Assembly (NCBI GenBank): GCA_964030475.1
Contig: CAXIPT010000006.1
Location: forward strand, 5,374,898-5,438,897
DNA length: 64,000 nucleotides
Reading direction: 5' to 3'
Source: Tethya wilhelma
Taxonomy: Eukaryota > Porifera > Demospongiae > Tethyida > Tethyidae
How positions within the stretch are numbered: position 1 is the stretch's first letter; each line of letters begins with the position of its first letter. A model generated the notes under the pieces. That model saw nothing but the letters and a program-made list of their open reading frames with translations. It was not told the origin of the DNA and searched no databases. Below, piece after piece: positions 1-10,740 of this stretch. The translations under genes were made by a program, and so were the position numbers.

Positions 1-248
1 TATGAAGCATAAGCTGATTCAAGACACACACGTGTAACTGGACACAAATTACTATAAATTTTATAGCCATCATCATGCATGATTTATTCTGCAATAATGT
101 TAAAGGTTAGAAATGTAGAAATGTGCCATTTTTCACCTTTACAACAAATGGCTAAACATTACACATTCTCACATTAAGGCTTTTGTTTAAAGCACTAAAA
201 TAGTGTAATTTGCAGCAATTTACAATTATACTACATAAATTTTACTGC

Positions 249-257
249 TATAAAAAG
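249..257 (+). promoter_or_regulatory. Possible TATA box of the 7TM receptor gene
   Basis: TATAAAAAG lies about 90 bases before the ATG at 348 in AT-rich upstream DNA. The spacing suits a core promoter with a short 5' UTR. AT-rich sequence gives such matches by chance, so this is inference only. Confidence 0.35.
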
Positions 258-347
258 AGCCAGCCATGTGTACAGCTACACTATTGTATTCTGGTAGCAA
301 TTTTGCTAGTATATTGACATCAAATGTGGTAATCCAGTGCAGCCAAC

Positions 348-1520
348 ATGGAATATTATTTCAGTGGCATGATGATGGATGGTTCAGGATTCATGAGTGG
401 ATCTGGATTTATTGAACCAGATATGAACAGCACTATGAATGACAGCAACACGACCGAGCTAAGCTGTGAACTAACACAATATGAAGGAAGACCCATCCCA
501 CTCAGACCTGTGTCAGCTATGGCTATGCGTCTGCTTCAAGAAATCTACTATGTAGCTGCTTTTCCAGTTGCATTGACCCTCAATGCTTTCGTCATCTTGC
601 TGATAGCAAAGTTCAAGAAACTTCAAAATCTTACCTTCTACATGATCCTACAAATCATTGTACTAGATTTCATCATCGCCATAACACTCCTCCCAGTTAC
701 AGCTGCAAATGTGCTAGCTGATTTCTGGGTGTTTGGACCCAGTCTGTGTACCGTGATCGGTTTCTTCCTCTTCTTTGTAAGATACTCTCGAAATCTACTC
801 ATGCCAGTTCTGCTTACAGATCGAGTGCTAACAGTCTACTCACCCTTTTGGTATGCTAACCACCGCATTAAGATTGTTGCATCACTGTCAGCATTTATGT
901 GGATATTTTCATTCATCATTTCGCTCACTGGAATAAGAGGATTTTTGGACTGCTACAGTTTCCAACGCTTCACGTACAATTGCGTGTTTTCTTTGGGATG
1001 CAAATATCAAGGTGAATGTGGATACATCCGGGTATTTGCTATCTCCTTCAGCACGACAGCTTTGGCAGTTTCCTTCATCCTCTACCTCATGCTCTTCATT
1101 AAAGCAAGGAAGTTGAAGACTCAAGTTAATATTGCACCTCCTTCTACCTCCACAGAAACATCTACAGATGCCAATAATGAAGACACAAAGAAAAGCCTTC
1201 TTAAAGCTCAGAAGCAAAAGAGTGAGCGACGTGCTACTGTAACCATAATCATCATCTTTTTCACTGTCCTTGGAGTCAATATTCCAACTGTCTTCTTCTT
1301 TGCATTTGGTCCTGTTATTCTGAGAGAGTTGCAAGTCAGCCCACCCCCTGAAGCCTATGTCATTCTGTCCATACTCAGCCGCAGTGCTTTCTCAAGCCTT
1401 GTGATTCTTGACCCAATCGCGCTCATGAGGAATGCAGATATGAGAGAAATCATTTCAAAAGGTTTGAAAGACTTCAAGAAGAAATTCAGTAAAAAACAAG
1501 ACGCAGCACCCGAAAATTGA
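348..1520 (+). CDS. Rhodopsin-family-like 7TM G protein-coupled receptor, single exon
   Basis: The 390-residue product shows seven hydrophobic segments: about 65-90, 98-125, 130-160, 178-200, 225-252, 297-322 and 335-360. The N-terminus is Met/Gly/Ser-rich, extracellular, and has N-glycosylation sequons. A Cys at the top of TM3 (PSLCTVIGFF) and Cys residues in extracellular loop 2 (CKYQGECGY) could form the usual disulfide. The end of TM3 reads LLTDRVLTVY, a DRV form of the DRY motif. TM7 ends LDPIALMRN, where rhodopsin-family receptors have NPxxY. Loop 3 is long, Ser/Thr/Lys-rich and includes KSERRATVT just before TM6. The tail is short and Lys-rich. The length and intronless form are usual for invertebrate family-A receptors; the ligand cannot be inferred. 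The first ATG is used; in-frame Met codons 8-10 residues downstream are alternatives. It is unrelated to the minus-strand cluster. Confidence 0.85.
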   Translation: MEYYFSGMMMDGSGFMSGSGFIEPDMNSTMNDSNTTELSCELTQYEGRPIPLRPVSAMAMRLLQEIYYVAAFPVALTLNAFVILLIAKFKKLQNLTFYMILQIIVLDFIIAITLLPVTAANVLADFWVFGPSLCTVIGFFLFFVRYSRNLLMPVLLTDRVLTVYSPFWYANHRIKIVASLSAFMWIFSFIISLTGIRGFLDCYSFQRFTYNCVFSLGCKYQGECGYIRVFAISFSTTALAVSFILYLMLFIKARKLKTQVNIAPPSTSTETSTDANNEDTKKSLLKAQKQKSERRATVTIIIIFFTVLGVNIPTVFFFAFGPVILRELQVSPPPEAYVILSILSRSAFSSLVILDPIALMRNADMREIISKGLKDFKKKFSKKQDAAPEN

Positions 1521-2087
1521 ACAAGACATTTTAATCTTAGGTTTTCAGCTTATCAATGAATTGAAACTCAGTAATGGAAAAACAGCAGCTTAGTACTAGG
1601 TATTATACCGTCATGGAGGCACAGTGGACAGTGGACAGTTATTAGTCACTGACGGTACTTACTACTAGTAGTGACTCTGTTTTTTATAACAATCTATCAT
1701 AACAATATAAATCATGTATGTATGGTAAATTTCGTTACAACAATTATACTAGGCTCAGAATATCTTTAGTATCGTTGACCACAAAAAATGTACAGCCACT
1801 GACCTTGATTTCATGTGATTGTCCAGTCTATAGTTTCAGGTTTTGGTATTTAACCAGTCGCTCCCAGCTGCTTTTACCATCTCTTCATATGTGTTGTTTC
1901 TTTCTCTCCTTCTTTCTCCTTCTTTCCCCCATTTGCACAATTATCCCAGTCATCAAGTTTGCACGCAGATCAAAGTTTAGTTCCTGACCTTCGACCTTAA
2001 AGTTTTCCACTTGCATGCAGGTCAAAGTTTAATTCCTGACCTTCGACCTCGTACAGAAGTCAAGTTGGTGACGTTAGGGAAGCTGGG
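1521..2087. other. Intergenic region between the receptor and SWI5
   Basis: No gene is seen here. A pyrimidine-rich stretch lies at about 1890-1945, followed by two direct repeats (listed separately) and the short SWI5 leader. An open frame at 1718-1987 has no recognisable protein features. Confidence 0.5.
1961..2049 (+). repeat. Two direct repeats of about 37 bp just upstream of SWI5
   Basis: Bases 1961-1997 and 2013-2049 are near copies, both running from GCAYGCAG to the shared end TTCCTGACCTTCGACCT, with a period of 52 bp. They end about 40 bases before the SWI5 start and contain TGACCT half-sites. A promoter element is possible but unproven. Confidence 0.6.
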
Positions 2088-2813
2088 ATGCGCATGGATG
2101 TTTACGAACAAGTTTCACTTCATATCTGCCAGGCAAAAGTTCCCAAGACTCTAAAAGAACTCCAGAATGATCTGCCATCCCATACTGAACTGGAGCTACT
2201 GCCTGTTCTAAATGAACTAGTCACAAGAGGTGCCATTCAGAGTGTCACAAAGACCACAGGTAGAACTAGTGGTGATGGAGACTCTAGTGATACTATAACA
2301 GTGTACTGGAGAGTTAAGCCACCAAGTCTAAACCAAAGCCAACCAGTTGCAGCTACTTCAACAACACAGAGCAACACACCAGTGGCAACCCCACCACTAA
2401 AAGCGGCCTACTATACCATTGGTTCTGCTATCAGAGCACCTTCAGTTAGGTCAAGACTACCGTTTAAATCTCCTGCCAAAGTGAACAGCACTAGTACTGC
2501 AATGACCCGTGGACATTCTAAAGCAACAGTTACCACTCCAGTCAATGTACGTACGAAGAACAAAGATACTGATAAAGACCAGCTTGGAAGAGCTGTACAC
2601 AATCTGAAGGCTGAACTGGAAGGTGTTGACAAGGAGATAGCTGAGCTCTCCATTGACTACAGCGAGGATGAACTCCAGCTGCACATTGATGCCCTGCATG
2701 AGTACAACGAGATGAAGGACGTGGGACAGATCCTCTTGGGGAAGATTGCTGAACATGAAGGAACAACAACCGCTTCACTCTATGACAGATTTAGACTTAA
2801 CATTGACTGCTAG
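2088..2813 (+). CDS. SWI5: DNA repair protein SWI5 homologue with a long N-terminal extension
   Basis: The product has 241 residues. About residues 170-241 match the conserved SWI5 core: a heptad-like helix (LKAELEGVDKEIAEL), then LHEYNEMKDVGQILLGKIAE and a final LYDRFRLNID block. SWI5 binds SFR1/MEI5 and stimulates RAD51/DMC1 strand exchange in homologous recombination in the nucleus. The C-terminal match fits this family well. Residues 1-77 resemble a small winged-helix fold by pattern only (helical, LKELQNDLPSH, LNELVTRGAI, then a beta-like VYWRVKP end). Residues 78-165 are a Ser/Thr/Pro-rich low-complexity linker. Many SWI5 proteins are much shorter, so the N-terminal part is notable. The gene is intronless, with its start at 2088 or the in-frame ATG two codons later. 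It converges on gene F, about 270 bases away. Confidence 0.85.
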   Translation: MRMDVYEQVSLHICQAKVPKTLKELQNDLPSHTELELLPVLNELVTRGAIQSVTKTTGRTSGDGDSSDTITVYWRVKPPSLNQSQPVAATSTTQSNTPVATPPLKAAYYTIGSAIRAPSVRSRLPFKSPAKVNSTSTAMTRGHSKATVTTPVNVRTKNKDTDKDQLGRAVHNLKAELEGVDKEIAELSIDYSEDELQLHIDALHEYNEMKDVGQILLGKIAEHEGTTTASLYDRFRLNIDC

Positions 2814-2907
2814 CGCAATATTATAGGAACTTCATTTAACAATTTTTGCATTACCATTGTCTGCAGATAAACCACAACTTATAATTCACTCTCAAAGCAT
2901 CATTATC

Positions 2908-2913
2908 AATAAA
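2908..2913 (+). terminator. Polyadenylation signal AATAAA for SWI5
   Basis: A canonical AATAAA lies 95 bases after the SWI5 stop, in AT-rich sequence before the convergent gene F. Position and sequence both fit a 3' end signal. Confidence 0.55.
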
Positions 2914-3079
2914 ATATTATGATAACAGTTCTCTTATACTTTTTGGGCATCTATGAGATAAAATTAAACATTTGCTCATTAATTTACAAAATGTTTGCTC
3001 AATTAATGCTGTGTCAGTTCAATCCTTTTACTAGCTATATATATGTGTATAGCATGATAGTCATATCACTATATACATT

Positions 3080-5608
3080 TTAAGGTACAAAGAAGTCAAT
3101 GGTGACTGGAACTGTATCTCTGCATTCATCAGCGCCACACGTGGGGTAAATGGTTATGTGGTGCTCCCCTGAAGGCAACAGTATGGCCAATGTAGCCTCA
3201 CCAGAGGGAGAGAGTGGACCTCCTGTACGTTGAGTACATAAATTATACAGACATCAATTTTCAATAATGGTAAGCATTTCATGATTTTCTAGTTTTCAAC
3301 AGATGCAACTACTCACCACATGGGTCAATCACGGTCACTCCATCCACTCTACAGGCATATTCATTACAAGAGGAGCTCCCTGACTCTTGGAATGAAATTG
3401 TCACCAAATTTCCTGACACAGTAATTCCTTCACCAACGAGATTAACCACACACACACCATCATCCACTGAAGTAGTTGGGGGAAAAAAACCCACACACAC
3501 AATCATACTTCAGGTTGTTGGCTAACTAATGCTTTCTGTAAATACGTATGGAGCTGTAATTCACAGCAAGCATGTCTTAAAAAATTCGGGCATGACTGGG
3601 TGTGTATTACAGATCACACTAAATTCATTTCTAATGGCAAATTCAAACTCAGTTCACAATAATTGAATGTGCAAGTGCATACGACTGCATCTGTGAATGG
3701 TTTCAGTTACATACCAACATAGACCTTTCTTTGTCTTCTGATAGAAGTGCCAGAATTGTCTACATTCTCCAGGAAGACTGTTAAAGTGTAGGGACAGTGC
3801 CTTGGTATTAGATTAGAGAACTCCACAAAACCAGATGAGCCTGAAATTAACACATAGCCTTATATCTCAAGGCATCAGTGAGCATACACGATGGTTGCCA
3901 CACTCACAGTCAACATCTTCTTGACCTGATATCCTGCACGAGGCCGAGCCAAAGTCAACATCAGGATTGACAGAGAACCTGGTCCCAACACTGTTGCCAG
4001 ACACACTAGGGTAGCCGGGAAGACACTCTACTGCAAATTCTAAGATTGAAAATAGAATTTATATAAGAAAGTGTATACAATTCACCAGCATCCAACTTGA
4101 TAGGATATCATACAAACTACGGTGAAAACCCTCATTGCATGGAATCAAAGATTTAGGCCATTATAGTGGTTATAAATCGAAGGAATTATACTGAAATACT
4201 ATTTTAATGCTAGTCAGAACCAAGGTGACTTATAGATCAGTGGTACGCTTATAGAGAGATAGGCTAGCTAGCAGTTATCAAGACATTAAACACTAGCTCT
4301 GTATTCATGCACCATATATATACCAACACATTCTCCGCCAGGATTGAGAGGATCCCTGACCAGACCCTCGCTGCAGTTGCCACACCTCCTAGTCTGACCG
4401 ACGACGATACATTCACGACTGCTGGGACAACCTCCGTTCATTGGAACGGTACACGGCTGACCTAGAGATGGATGGGTGCAAGGATGGATGGATGGATACA
4501 CAATTTATCTACATTAACACACTAATGCACCCTATTATAGCGTATAGCAGGAAAGTTTTGCGAGGTTTTCCATAAATATATTGTGGGCTCGCACATGCAG
4601 CTCATCTGCAAAAGTTAAACCACAAAAAATGTTTGACTAGAGACATCCATGAAAGTTTGACACGGTAAAACTTTCCCGCTATACAGTACATGGTACACAG
4701 TACTATCACAGTTATACCATGTACAACTGTGTATATAGAGAGGAATATTTGGTTGAATTATTGAATATCAACAAAGCCAAGGGGAAGATTGAAACCATGC
4801 ATACAATGCTATGAAAGTGCTTTGATCTTCTTACTGTTGTCATCATGAATGATGACTGTGAGTTCACTGGTGTCTGGGTCCAGCACCACAAAGCCATCCA
4901 GGTGGGTACTGGTCAGCGAGACAACAAAGCTTTCGTCCTCCTCACAAAAATAGTCGTCAAAGATTACGATATTTGTGCAAATCACAGCATTTTCATTGCC
5001 AGGTTCGAACTCAATTGGACGATTTATGATTGGGAAATAGTCAACAGCTTCCTCTACATGAGAAAAAGAAAACTAAATATTTATTATGATTCCGTACAAT
5101 CACGCATGTACACATACATTCTGGCAGTATATGGGGCGTATGAATGCAAGGGTACTTTTATTTGGTCTCGAAAATACCCCCCTCGATTGCATTGATGCAC
5201 ACCCTAGCTGTGATAGTAACTGGATAGTATTTGAGGCATGCTGGGCTATAGTACGTAAAACCAAACGTGCAAGCTATATATAGCTACATGTAGAATAGGA
5301 CATCAATGTATTAACGGGCTTTGTGCATGCGTACATATAATACGTACGTACGTATAGATCTCAAGATTGTTTTCAATGAACTTTAATACAATCATGAATA
5401 AAAGTACATGTAGCTATAACCATTTCTCACATACCAGCAGTGTCTTCAATGGTGTTCAATATGAGTGTGAGTGTCTTCTCTAGTTGAACTCCACTGCTGA
5501 TCTGGGCAATCCTAACACAGACGCACAGCTGACCATCAGGCTCTTCAAAATACACAGTGTTTTGAGGTGTGTCTTTTGCTGACGGTACCACTAGCTCAAC
5601 AGTCACCA
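3080..5608 (-). CDS. Gene F (5' incomplete): Calx-beta, EGF-like and two Cys-rich Ig-like modules, extracellular
   Basis: Seven exons on the minus strand splice in one frame: 5435-5608, 4835-5053, 4324-4461, 3908-4039, 3715-3840, 3317-3466 and 3080-3222 (stop at 3080-3082). All introns are GT-AG and phase 1. The first two exons are the N-half and C-half of a Calx-beta domain (DTAG end; IIHDDN end). The third is a six-Cys EGF-like module (CTVPMNGGCPSSREC, then CGNC, ending GGEC). The last four encode two beta-rich units, each with a pattern of C-x-G..DC/PC followed by a hydrophobic G-H/Y-x-L/I-T strand (HCPYTLTVF; EHHITIYPTC). The 361 codons seen end FFVP without a TM segment, so the product is probably secreted. 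The 5' end is lost beyond a repeat and the assembly gap. Gene E exons upstream would join in phase, but continuity is not shown. Confidence 0.7.
4540..4687. repeat. Short inverted-repeat element (CGTATAGC.GGAAAGTTTT family)
   Basis: The left end CGTATAGCAGGAAAGTTTTG and the right end AAAACTTTCCCGCTATACAG are near inverted copies about 145 bp apart, in an intron of gene F. It resembles the TA-flanked elements at 31757 and 41278. No coding capacity. Confidence 0.5.
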
Positions 5609-6441
5609 CTACATATAATTACAAGTAGTAAAAATTTCAAAAAAATAAGTAGTGTAGGAATGGGCAGTGCAGTAAAAAGCATTGGAACAAGGCATGTCTC
5701 AATTTCGGCACATGACTACTTCATTTTTGATTTATTCTTGATCCCTATATGGATCATCACAGTGTCATAAATGCAAAGATCTGTACTACTAAAGTACCAT
5801 AGCTTATTGTTGCATTGGTTTAATCTAATCAGTTGGCTAAGCAGTGGAGTAAACCATAACAACATAGGCAACTTAAAGTGGACTGCTGGCCAAGAGTTGG
5901 ACATAAAAAATGAAGTAGTCATGTGCCGAAATTGAGACATGCCTTGTTCCAATGCTTTTTACTGCACTGCCCATTCCTACACTACTTATTTTTTTGAAAT
6001 TTTTACTACTTGTTCATTCACTTTTTTCAACACTACAGTGTGGAGACTATCAGAGACTGGTTAGTCCCCACAAAAAACTTTAGCAGCTACAATGCATTGA
6101 TCATTATGCTAAGAAGCTAATACGCATGCGCATAATAATACCACGTGGATAATGACCTTTGAACTCTACATATAAAGATGGCTGCATTGTTAGGGTGTGC
6201 AATATGAAAAATCAACTTTTGACTTTTGAACAATTAATTCATGCAACATGTAGAGTAGGTTGGTACTTAAACCAGCGCACCTTCAATTCCTGATCTCTGT
6301 CGCTGAAGTTAAAAAAAAACCGTAAGTTTCATAATTGCATTGTCAGCAATTTTTACCGCTAAAATAGCAATTATTTGCCATTTTTGCTTACATGCAAGAG
6401 AGAAGGGAACCCCGATACATTGCGTTAGTAGAGGAGGGCCT
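5609..6441. other. Repeat-filled region before the assembly gap
   Basis: No exon was recognised here. It holds the palindromic element 5621-6012 and a flanking repeat (GAGACTATCAGAGACTGGTT, then an ATGCGCAT-containing stretch) that recurs near 36270 and 42040. Confidence 0.5.
5621..6012. mobile_element. Palindromic MITE-like element, family ACAAGTAGTAAAAATTTC
   Basis: About 100 bp at each end are inverted copies, starting ACAAGTAGTAAAAATTTC and ending GAAATTTTTACTACTTGT, around a unique centre of about 180 bp. Other copies lie at 35851-36250 and 29769-30137, with partial copies near 19520-19626, 26655-26730, 40140-40285 and 41911-42010. It is non-coding and typical of a non-autonomous DNA element; no clear target duplication was identified. 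Confidence 0.75.
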
Positions 6442-6927
6442 NNNNNNNNNNNNNNNNNNNNNNNNNNNNNNNNNNNNNNNNNNNNNNNNNNNNNNNNNNN
6501 NNNNNNNNNNNNNNNNNNNNNNNNNNNNNNNNNNNNNNNNNNNNNNNNNNNNNNNNNNNNNNNNNNNNNNNNNNNNNNNNNNNNNNNNNNNNNNNNNNNN
6601 NNNNNNNNNNNNNNNNNNNNNNNNNNNNNNNNNNNNNNNNNNNNNNNNNNNNNNNNNNNNNNNNNNNNNNNNNNNNNNNNNNNNNNNNNNNNNNNNNNNN
6701 NNNNNNNNNNNNNNNNNNNNNNNNNNNNNNNNNNNNNNNNNNNNNNNNNNNNNNNNNNNNNNNNNNNNNNNNNNNNNNNNNNNNNNNNNNNNNNNNNNNN
6801 NNNNNNNNNNNNNNNNNNNNNNNNNNNNNNNNNNNNNNNNNNNNNNNNNNNNNNNNNNNNNNNNNNNNNNNNNNNNNNNNNNNNNNNNNNNNNNNNNNNN
6901 NNNNNNNNNNNNNNNNNNNNNNNNNNN
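6442..6927. other. Assembly gap (486 N)
   Basis: A run of N cuts a Calx-beta C-half exon of gene E about 20 bases before its expected donor site. Any exons linking genes E and F lie here or are missing. Confidence 0.99.
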
Positions 6928-9900
6928 CATAGGCTGAAGTATTTCCTAATTCTAGTGGAGGAATTGTCGACAACAGATCAACATAGAAACTGTGGTCTCC
7001 CTCAACAAATGAGTCACTGAGAAGAGGAATCTCAATGCATTGCTGAGTGTATTTTAGAGAAGCAAAGTCACCAGGCTGATAAGTTACAGTCAGTGACTCA
7101 GGAAGAGAGTAATCTTCATCAAGTACTGCAAGCATAAAAATAGAATGTATTTGTGATTTAATTGCATGTAGACTTGCTGTTGGTGACTCAATAATTTCAT
7201 GTTCTAACCTGTGGTGGAATCAGAGAGAGAGAGGCTGGCCAGGATCTCTCGCTGGGAGCCTCCTGAGGGGACATCGGACAAGACTACGCAGACCATTGCC
7301 GTTTCATTTTCAACTCCGTAATAACCCAAATCTGTCAAACCCACTGTTGCATCTACATGGAAATTAACATACCCAAGAGAGCATATCATGACAGTGTTGC
7401 TATACTACCAGCGATCATTTTCTTACTCTCATTGTCCACAATTTGTATTTCAATTGAACTCTGAGAGCCAATGTTGATGTAGTATCCGTTGATGGAAGCC
7501 GAAACCAACTCCAGATTAAACGATTCAACATCTTCTAGTATCATATCATCTTCAATTTGAATTTGTACATCCCAACATACTTGAGTGTTGAAGGGAGTGG
7601 TTTCAGGGATATCAAAGGAAAATGTGTTACTAAGATAGTCTTCAGTTGGCACTACACAACATGTGCATGTGAATAAGTACAGTAGTAAATATAAAAAAAT
7701 TAATGTGCAAGTGGCAAAAATTAACCACACAAAAATTTAAAACGTAGGGCGATGTTCACTCAATTGATTAAAGTGGCGAAACAAACACATGAAAGGTTAA
7801 ACAAGCGAAATTTATAACATCAAAAAATTTCCCAATCTATGGTATATTTGATTCTTAAGTCTTACTTGCTGTGAGTGACTGAGTTTCAAAAGTAGTTGTT
7901 ACAGGACATTCCAGTCCATCAGCTGGCAGTTGTGTGATCTCCACACACAATGACACTGTGCTAGCCTGACCTCCTTCCTCCAATACATACTGCAGTGTCC
8001 CAGTCACTCTCACCTCACCAACTAACAGTGAAGGAAATAATGACGATGGAAAATAAATCATTCATACATACATTCATAGCAGAGTGAAGTTAAAGTAGAT
8101 GTATCATAATGTATACAGACATTCCACATTAATCCGTACAAGCTTTTTAATTCCTAGAGAATCATGACAACTTAAATTATAAGTAGTTACCCTCATTGTC
8201 GTCAATGGTTACGACACTTGGAGTGGCAGTGCCAGAGAATGGTGGGGTTGTGCTTACAACATACACCTCAAAACCATGTGGACCTTCCAGCACATCATCA
8301 TCAATGATTGACATGGCTACACATTCCTCAGTGCCGTTTCCGCTCCCTGGCTCAAAGATAACCTCAAATGGCTCCACCAACTGATAGTCTTGGCCCTGAA
8401 TTGCTGCATGGTATGTGTGACAGAAAAAGCAGTGCAATATTAGAATTAAGGTTATAGCAAAGATCAATTGAAAATTGAAAGGAAAAAAATACTAAACTAA
8501 AAACTCGCCATTAAAATAGAAATTGTGACTAGATATTTGTGTATTTCAGCTCTTGATTGATTTGTGTGCCAATCTACACAACTGCCTATTTCCCATTCTT
8601 TTCCAGGACATACGTACCTTCCTTAAGGCCATCGCTTGCATTAGTAGCAAGTGTTACAGTTATGGGACAAGACACTCCACCTGGTGGTATGTCAGTCAGA
8701 GTGAGACATATCTGTGTGACAGTGGTGAGAGACTGGCCCTCCATGGCAGCAACCTGGGCCACAGAAAAACTCACTTCTGCATCTGTGGTTCAAATGGATC
8801 AATAAATGGGTAGTATTAGTATCAAGATCACGATAATCTCATCATACCATCATCATCATCATCAGCAATGGTCACAGTAGCTGTATTAGCATTAGTATCA
8901 GCAACAACATTGGCAGGAGAGATACTTGATAGTTCAACTGTGAAGGTCTGTTGGTCACCCTCCAGCTCTTGGTCGTTTACAATAGTGATATCAAAACACT
9001 GCCTATTACCGTTCACAGATGATAAAGGAAATTCAACTTGGAATGGATCTGGGACGGTAAAATCTTCACCCAAAACTGTGCATGGAATGAATAACAAAAG
9101 TTACAATGTTTTGCTCAATCATTTCAATCGTGCCTGCCTGCCTAACTGACTGACTGACTAACCAGTTTTAGAGCCATTCAAAGCAGATAGTGCAACAGTG
9201 ACATTGGTTTCTAAGCCACCAGCTGGTAGAGACAATATCTCCAGACAAACTTCTAAAGGACTGGCTTGCCTTTCCATGGCAGCGAGCATCGATTGGTTAA
9301 ACCTGACCGTAGCGGCTATATATATGATCAAAAATAACTCCTCAAAGTTTATAAACTATATGAGTGAAATTTAACATTATAAGACACAAATTCTGCATAA
9401 TTTGTGATGCATGTATCTTTACTTACTATTGATATCTTCAATAAATACTGTGCTATATATCAATCTGGAAGCGATGGCTGGATCAAAAGCCAACTCTAAT
9501 AAGAAGGATTGAGTCCCTTCCAACACATCATCTGCCAGTAAGGAAAGCTGCACACAACGTTCATCATTCACCAACTGGGCGAAACTACCAGGTGGGAACG
9601 TCATAAGAGTTGGACCAACAAAGTCAAAGTCAGCACCTTGTTCTATAAATGGAAGTAGAGGTCAGAAAGTGATAATAAAAAGTAAGGAAAAACTTAGGAG
9701 ATCTTTCAATGAACAAACCTGCAGTAATATCAGAAGCTGAAATGGACACTTCAATTTCCACTTCAGATCCTCCATCAGGGAGATCAGAGAGCACCACACA
9801 AGCCATCACTGAGGTACCTTCAGCACCAGTGTATTCAAAATTACTGAAACCAACAGTAGCATCTGCATTGTGTGGAAATAGTAGAAATGGGTCAATTAAT

Positions 9901-10449
9901 GCTACACACATCTTTCATGTTCATTATCATAATTAATGTGGAAACATAGTGCATAAGCTTACTCGGGAGGTTGCCATCCATTATGGTAATTGGTATCATG
10001 GAGTTACCCTGGAACCTGGTTGGAGGGTTGGTACGTTCGATTGTAGCATACAGCACTTGGTCAGCCTCCAGTATAGCATCATTGAGAAGAGAAATGCTCA
10101 CACATGCTTCAGCTGGACTGGTTGAGTTGGCGGTGAAGGTTGCAATTAGCCCATCCTCAGTATTGTAGTCAGTAGGAGCTGTATATGGGACCAGAGTTAA
10201 AACATTGAATCTACATTCAAGGGCAATATAATTGTATGTGTTTTACTCACATGTGGTGTTGTCTTGCAGTCCAAATGTGACATTGACGTCGACTAGTAGC
10301 ATTCCTCCAAACTCCAGTGTAGCACAGAGCATCACTGTATCTCCTTCATTATCACTCAGAGCAACATCTCTTAGAGAAACAGTTGCATCTGAAGGATAGT
10401 GAGAGATTTGATAAAGAACATGTCGTCCATGACAACATTAATTCTGTCT

Positions 10450-10492
<43 letters not shown>

Positions 10493-10691
10493 TTGGAAAT
10501 AGTCAATAAATAAACAGTACCAAATAGTTTTGAGCAATCACTTACCAGCACTCCCATCAATAGTCTCCAAGGGTACAGTGAGGCTGACTACAAGTGCCTC
10601 ACCTAACTCAGAGAGCAGTTCAACATTGACGGTAATGGATGCTGCTTCTCTGACAGGTATCATTAGAGGGAGTACCAGAGTCATAGTAACA

Positions 10692-10692
<1 letters not shown>
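6928..10692 (-). CDS. Gene E (both ends incomplete): Calx-beta array paralogous to gene D
   Basis: Thirteen open minus-strand exons with phase-1 GT-AG introns: 10546-10692, 10251-10388, 9963-10178, 9719-9862, 9427-9642, 9163-9315, 8848-9075, 8618-8782, 8191-8403, 7866-8021, 7427-7651, 7209-7352 and 6928-7125 (cut by the gap). From 10388 down they match, exon for exon and almost base for base, the gene D exons 18394-15027. They form six Calx-beta domains with typical C-half signatures such as DDVLEGTQSF and TVTIADDDDDG. The first exon is an N-half with no partner C-half, and its acceptor abuts a (GT)n tract and a decayed gene C copy. No signal peptide or start was found. It could be the 5' part of gene F, a fragment of a duplicated gene D, or an assembly mosaic. 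The reading frames are intact, so some copy is or was recently functional. Confidence 0.65.
10251..10388 (-). repeat. Upper edge of the 12-exon duplicated block, copy 1 (block spans 6928-10388)
   Basis: The N-half exon DATVSLRDVALSDNEG marks the start of a block that is repeated in gene D at 15027-18394 (12 exons) and 20643-24080 (first 8 exons). Exon lengths agree one by one (138, 216, 144 and so on) and parts of the introns are also conserved. Confidence 0.8.
10451..10490. repeat. (GA)n microsatellite
   Basis: About 20 AG repeats occupy the intron where a Calx-beta C-half exon would be expected between exons 10546-10692 and 10251-10388. Confidence 0.95.

Positions 10693-10693
<1 letters not shown>

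Positions 10694-10740
<47 letters not shown>
10694..10740. repeat. (GT)n microsatellite at a duplication breakpoint
   Basis: A GT tract begins right at the splice acceptor of exon 10546-10692. Its far side (CAACATTGCACATGG onward) is the same sequence found beyond the (GT)n at 32768-32861 in gene C. The two loci differ only on the exon side, so the tract marks a recombination or misjoin point. Confidence 0.85.

Noticed and set aside
1718..1987. 89-codon frame between the receptor and SWI5
   Set aside because: No signal, domain or conservation is seen, and it overlaps low-complexity pyrimidine-rich sequence and part of the promoter repeats.
6340..7135. Open frames running through the N gap on both strands
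   Set aside because: They are open only because N has no stop codons. The real content on the right edge is a minus-strand Calx-beta exon.
8553..9149. Plus-strand frames opposite Calx-beta exons, here and throughout the cluster
   Set aside because: They are antisense shadows of open minus-strand exons that have proper splice sites and domain patterns.
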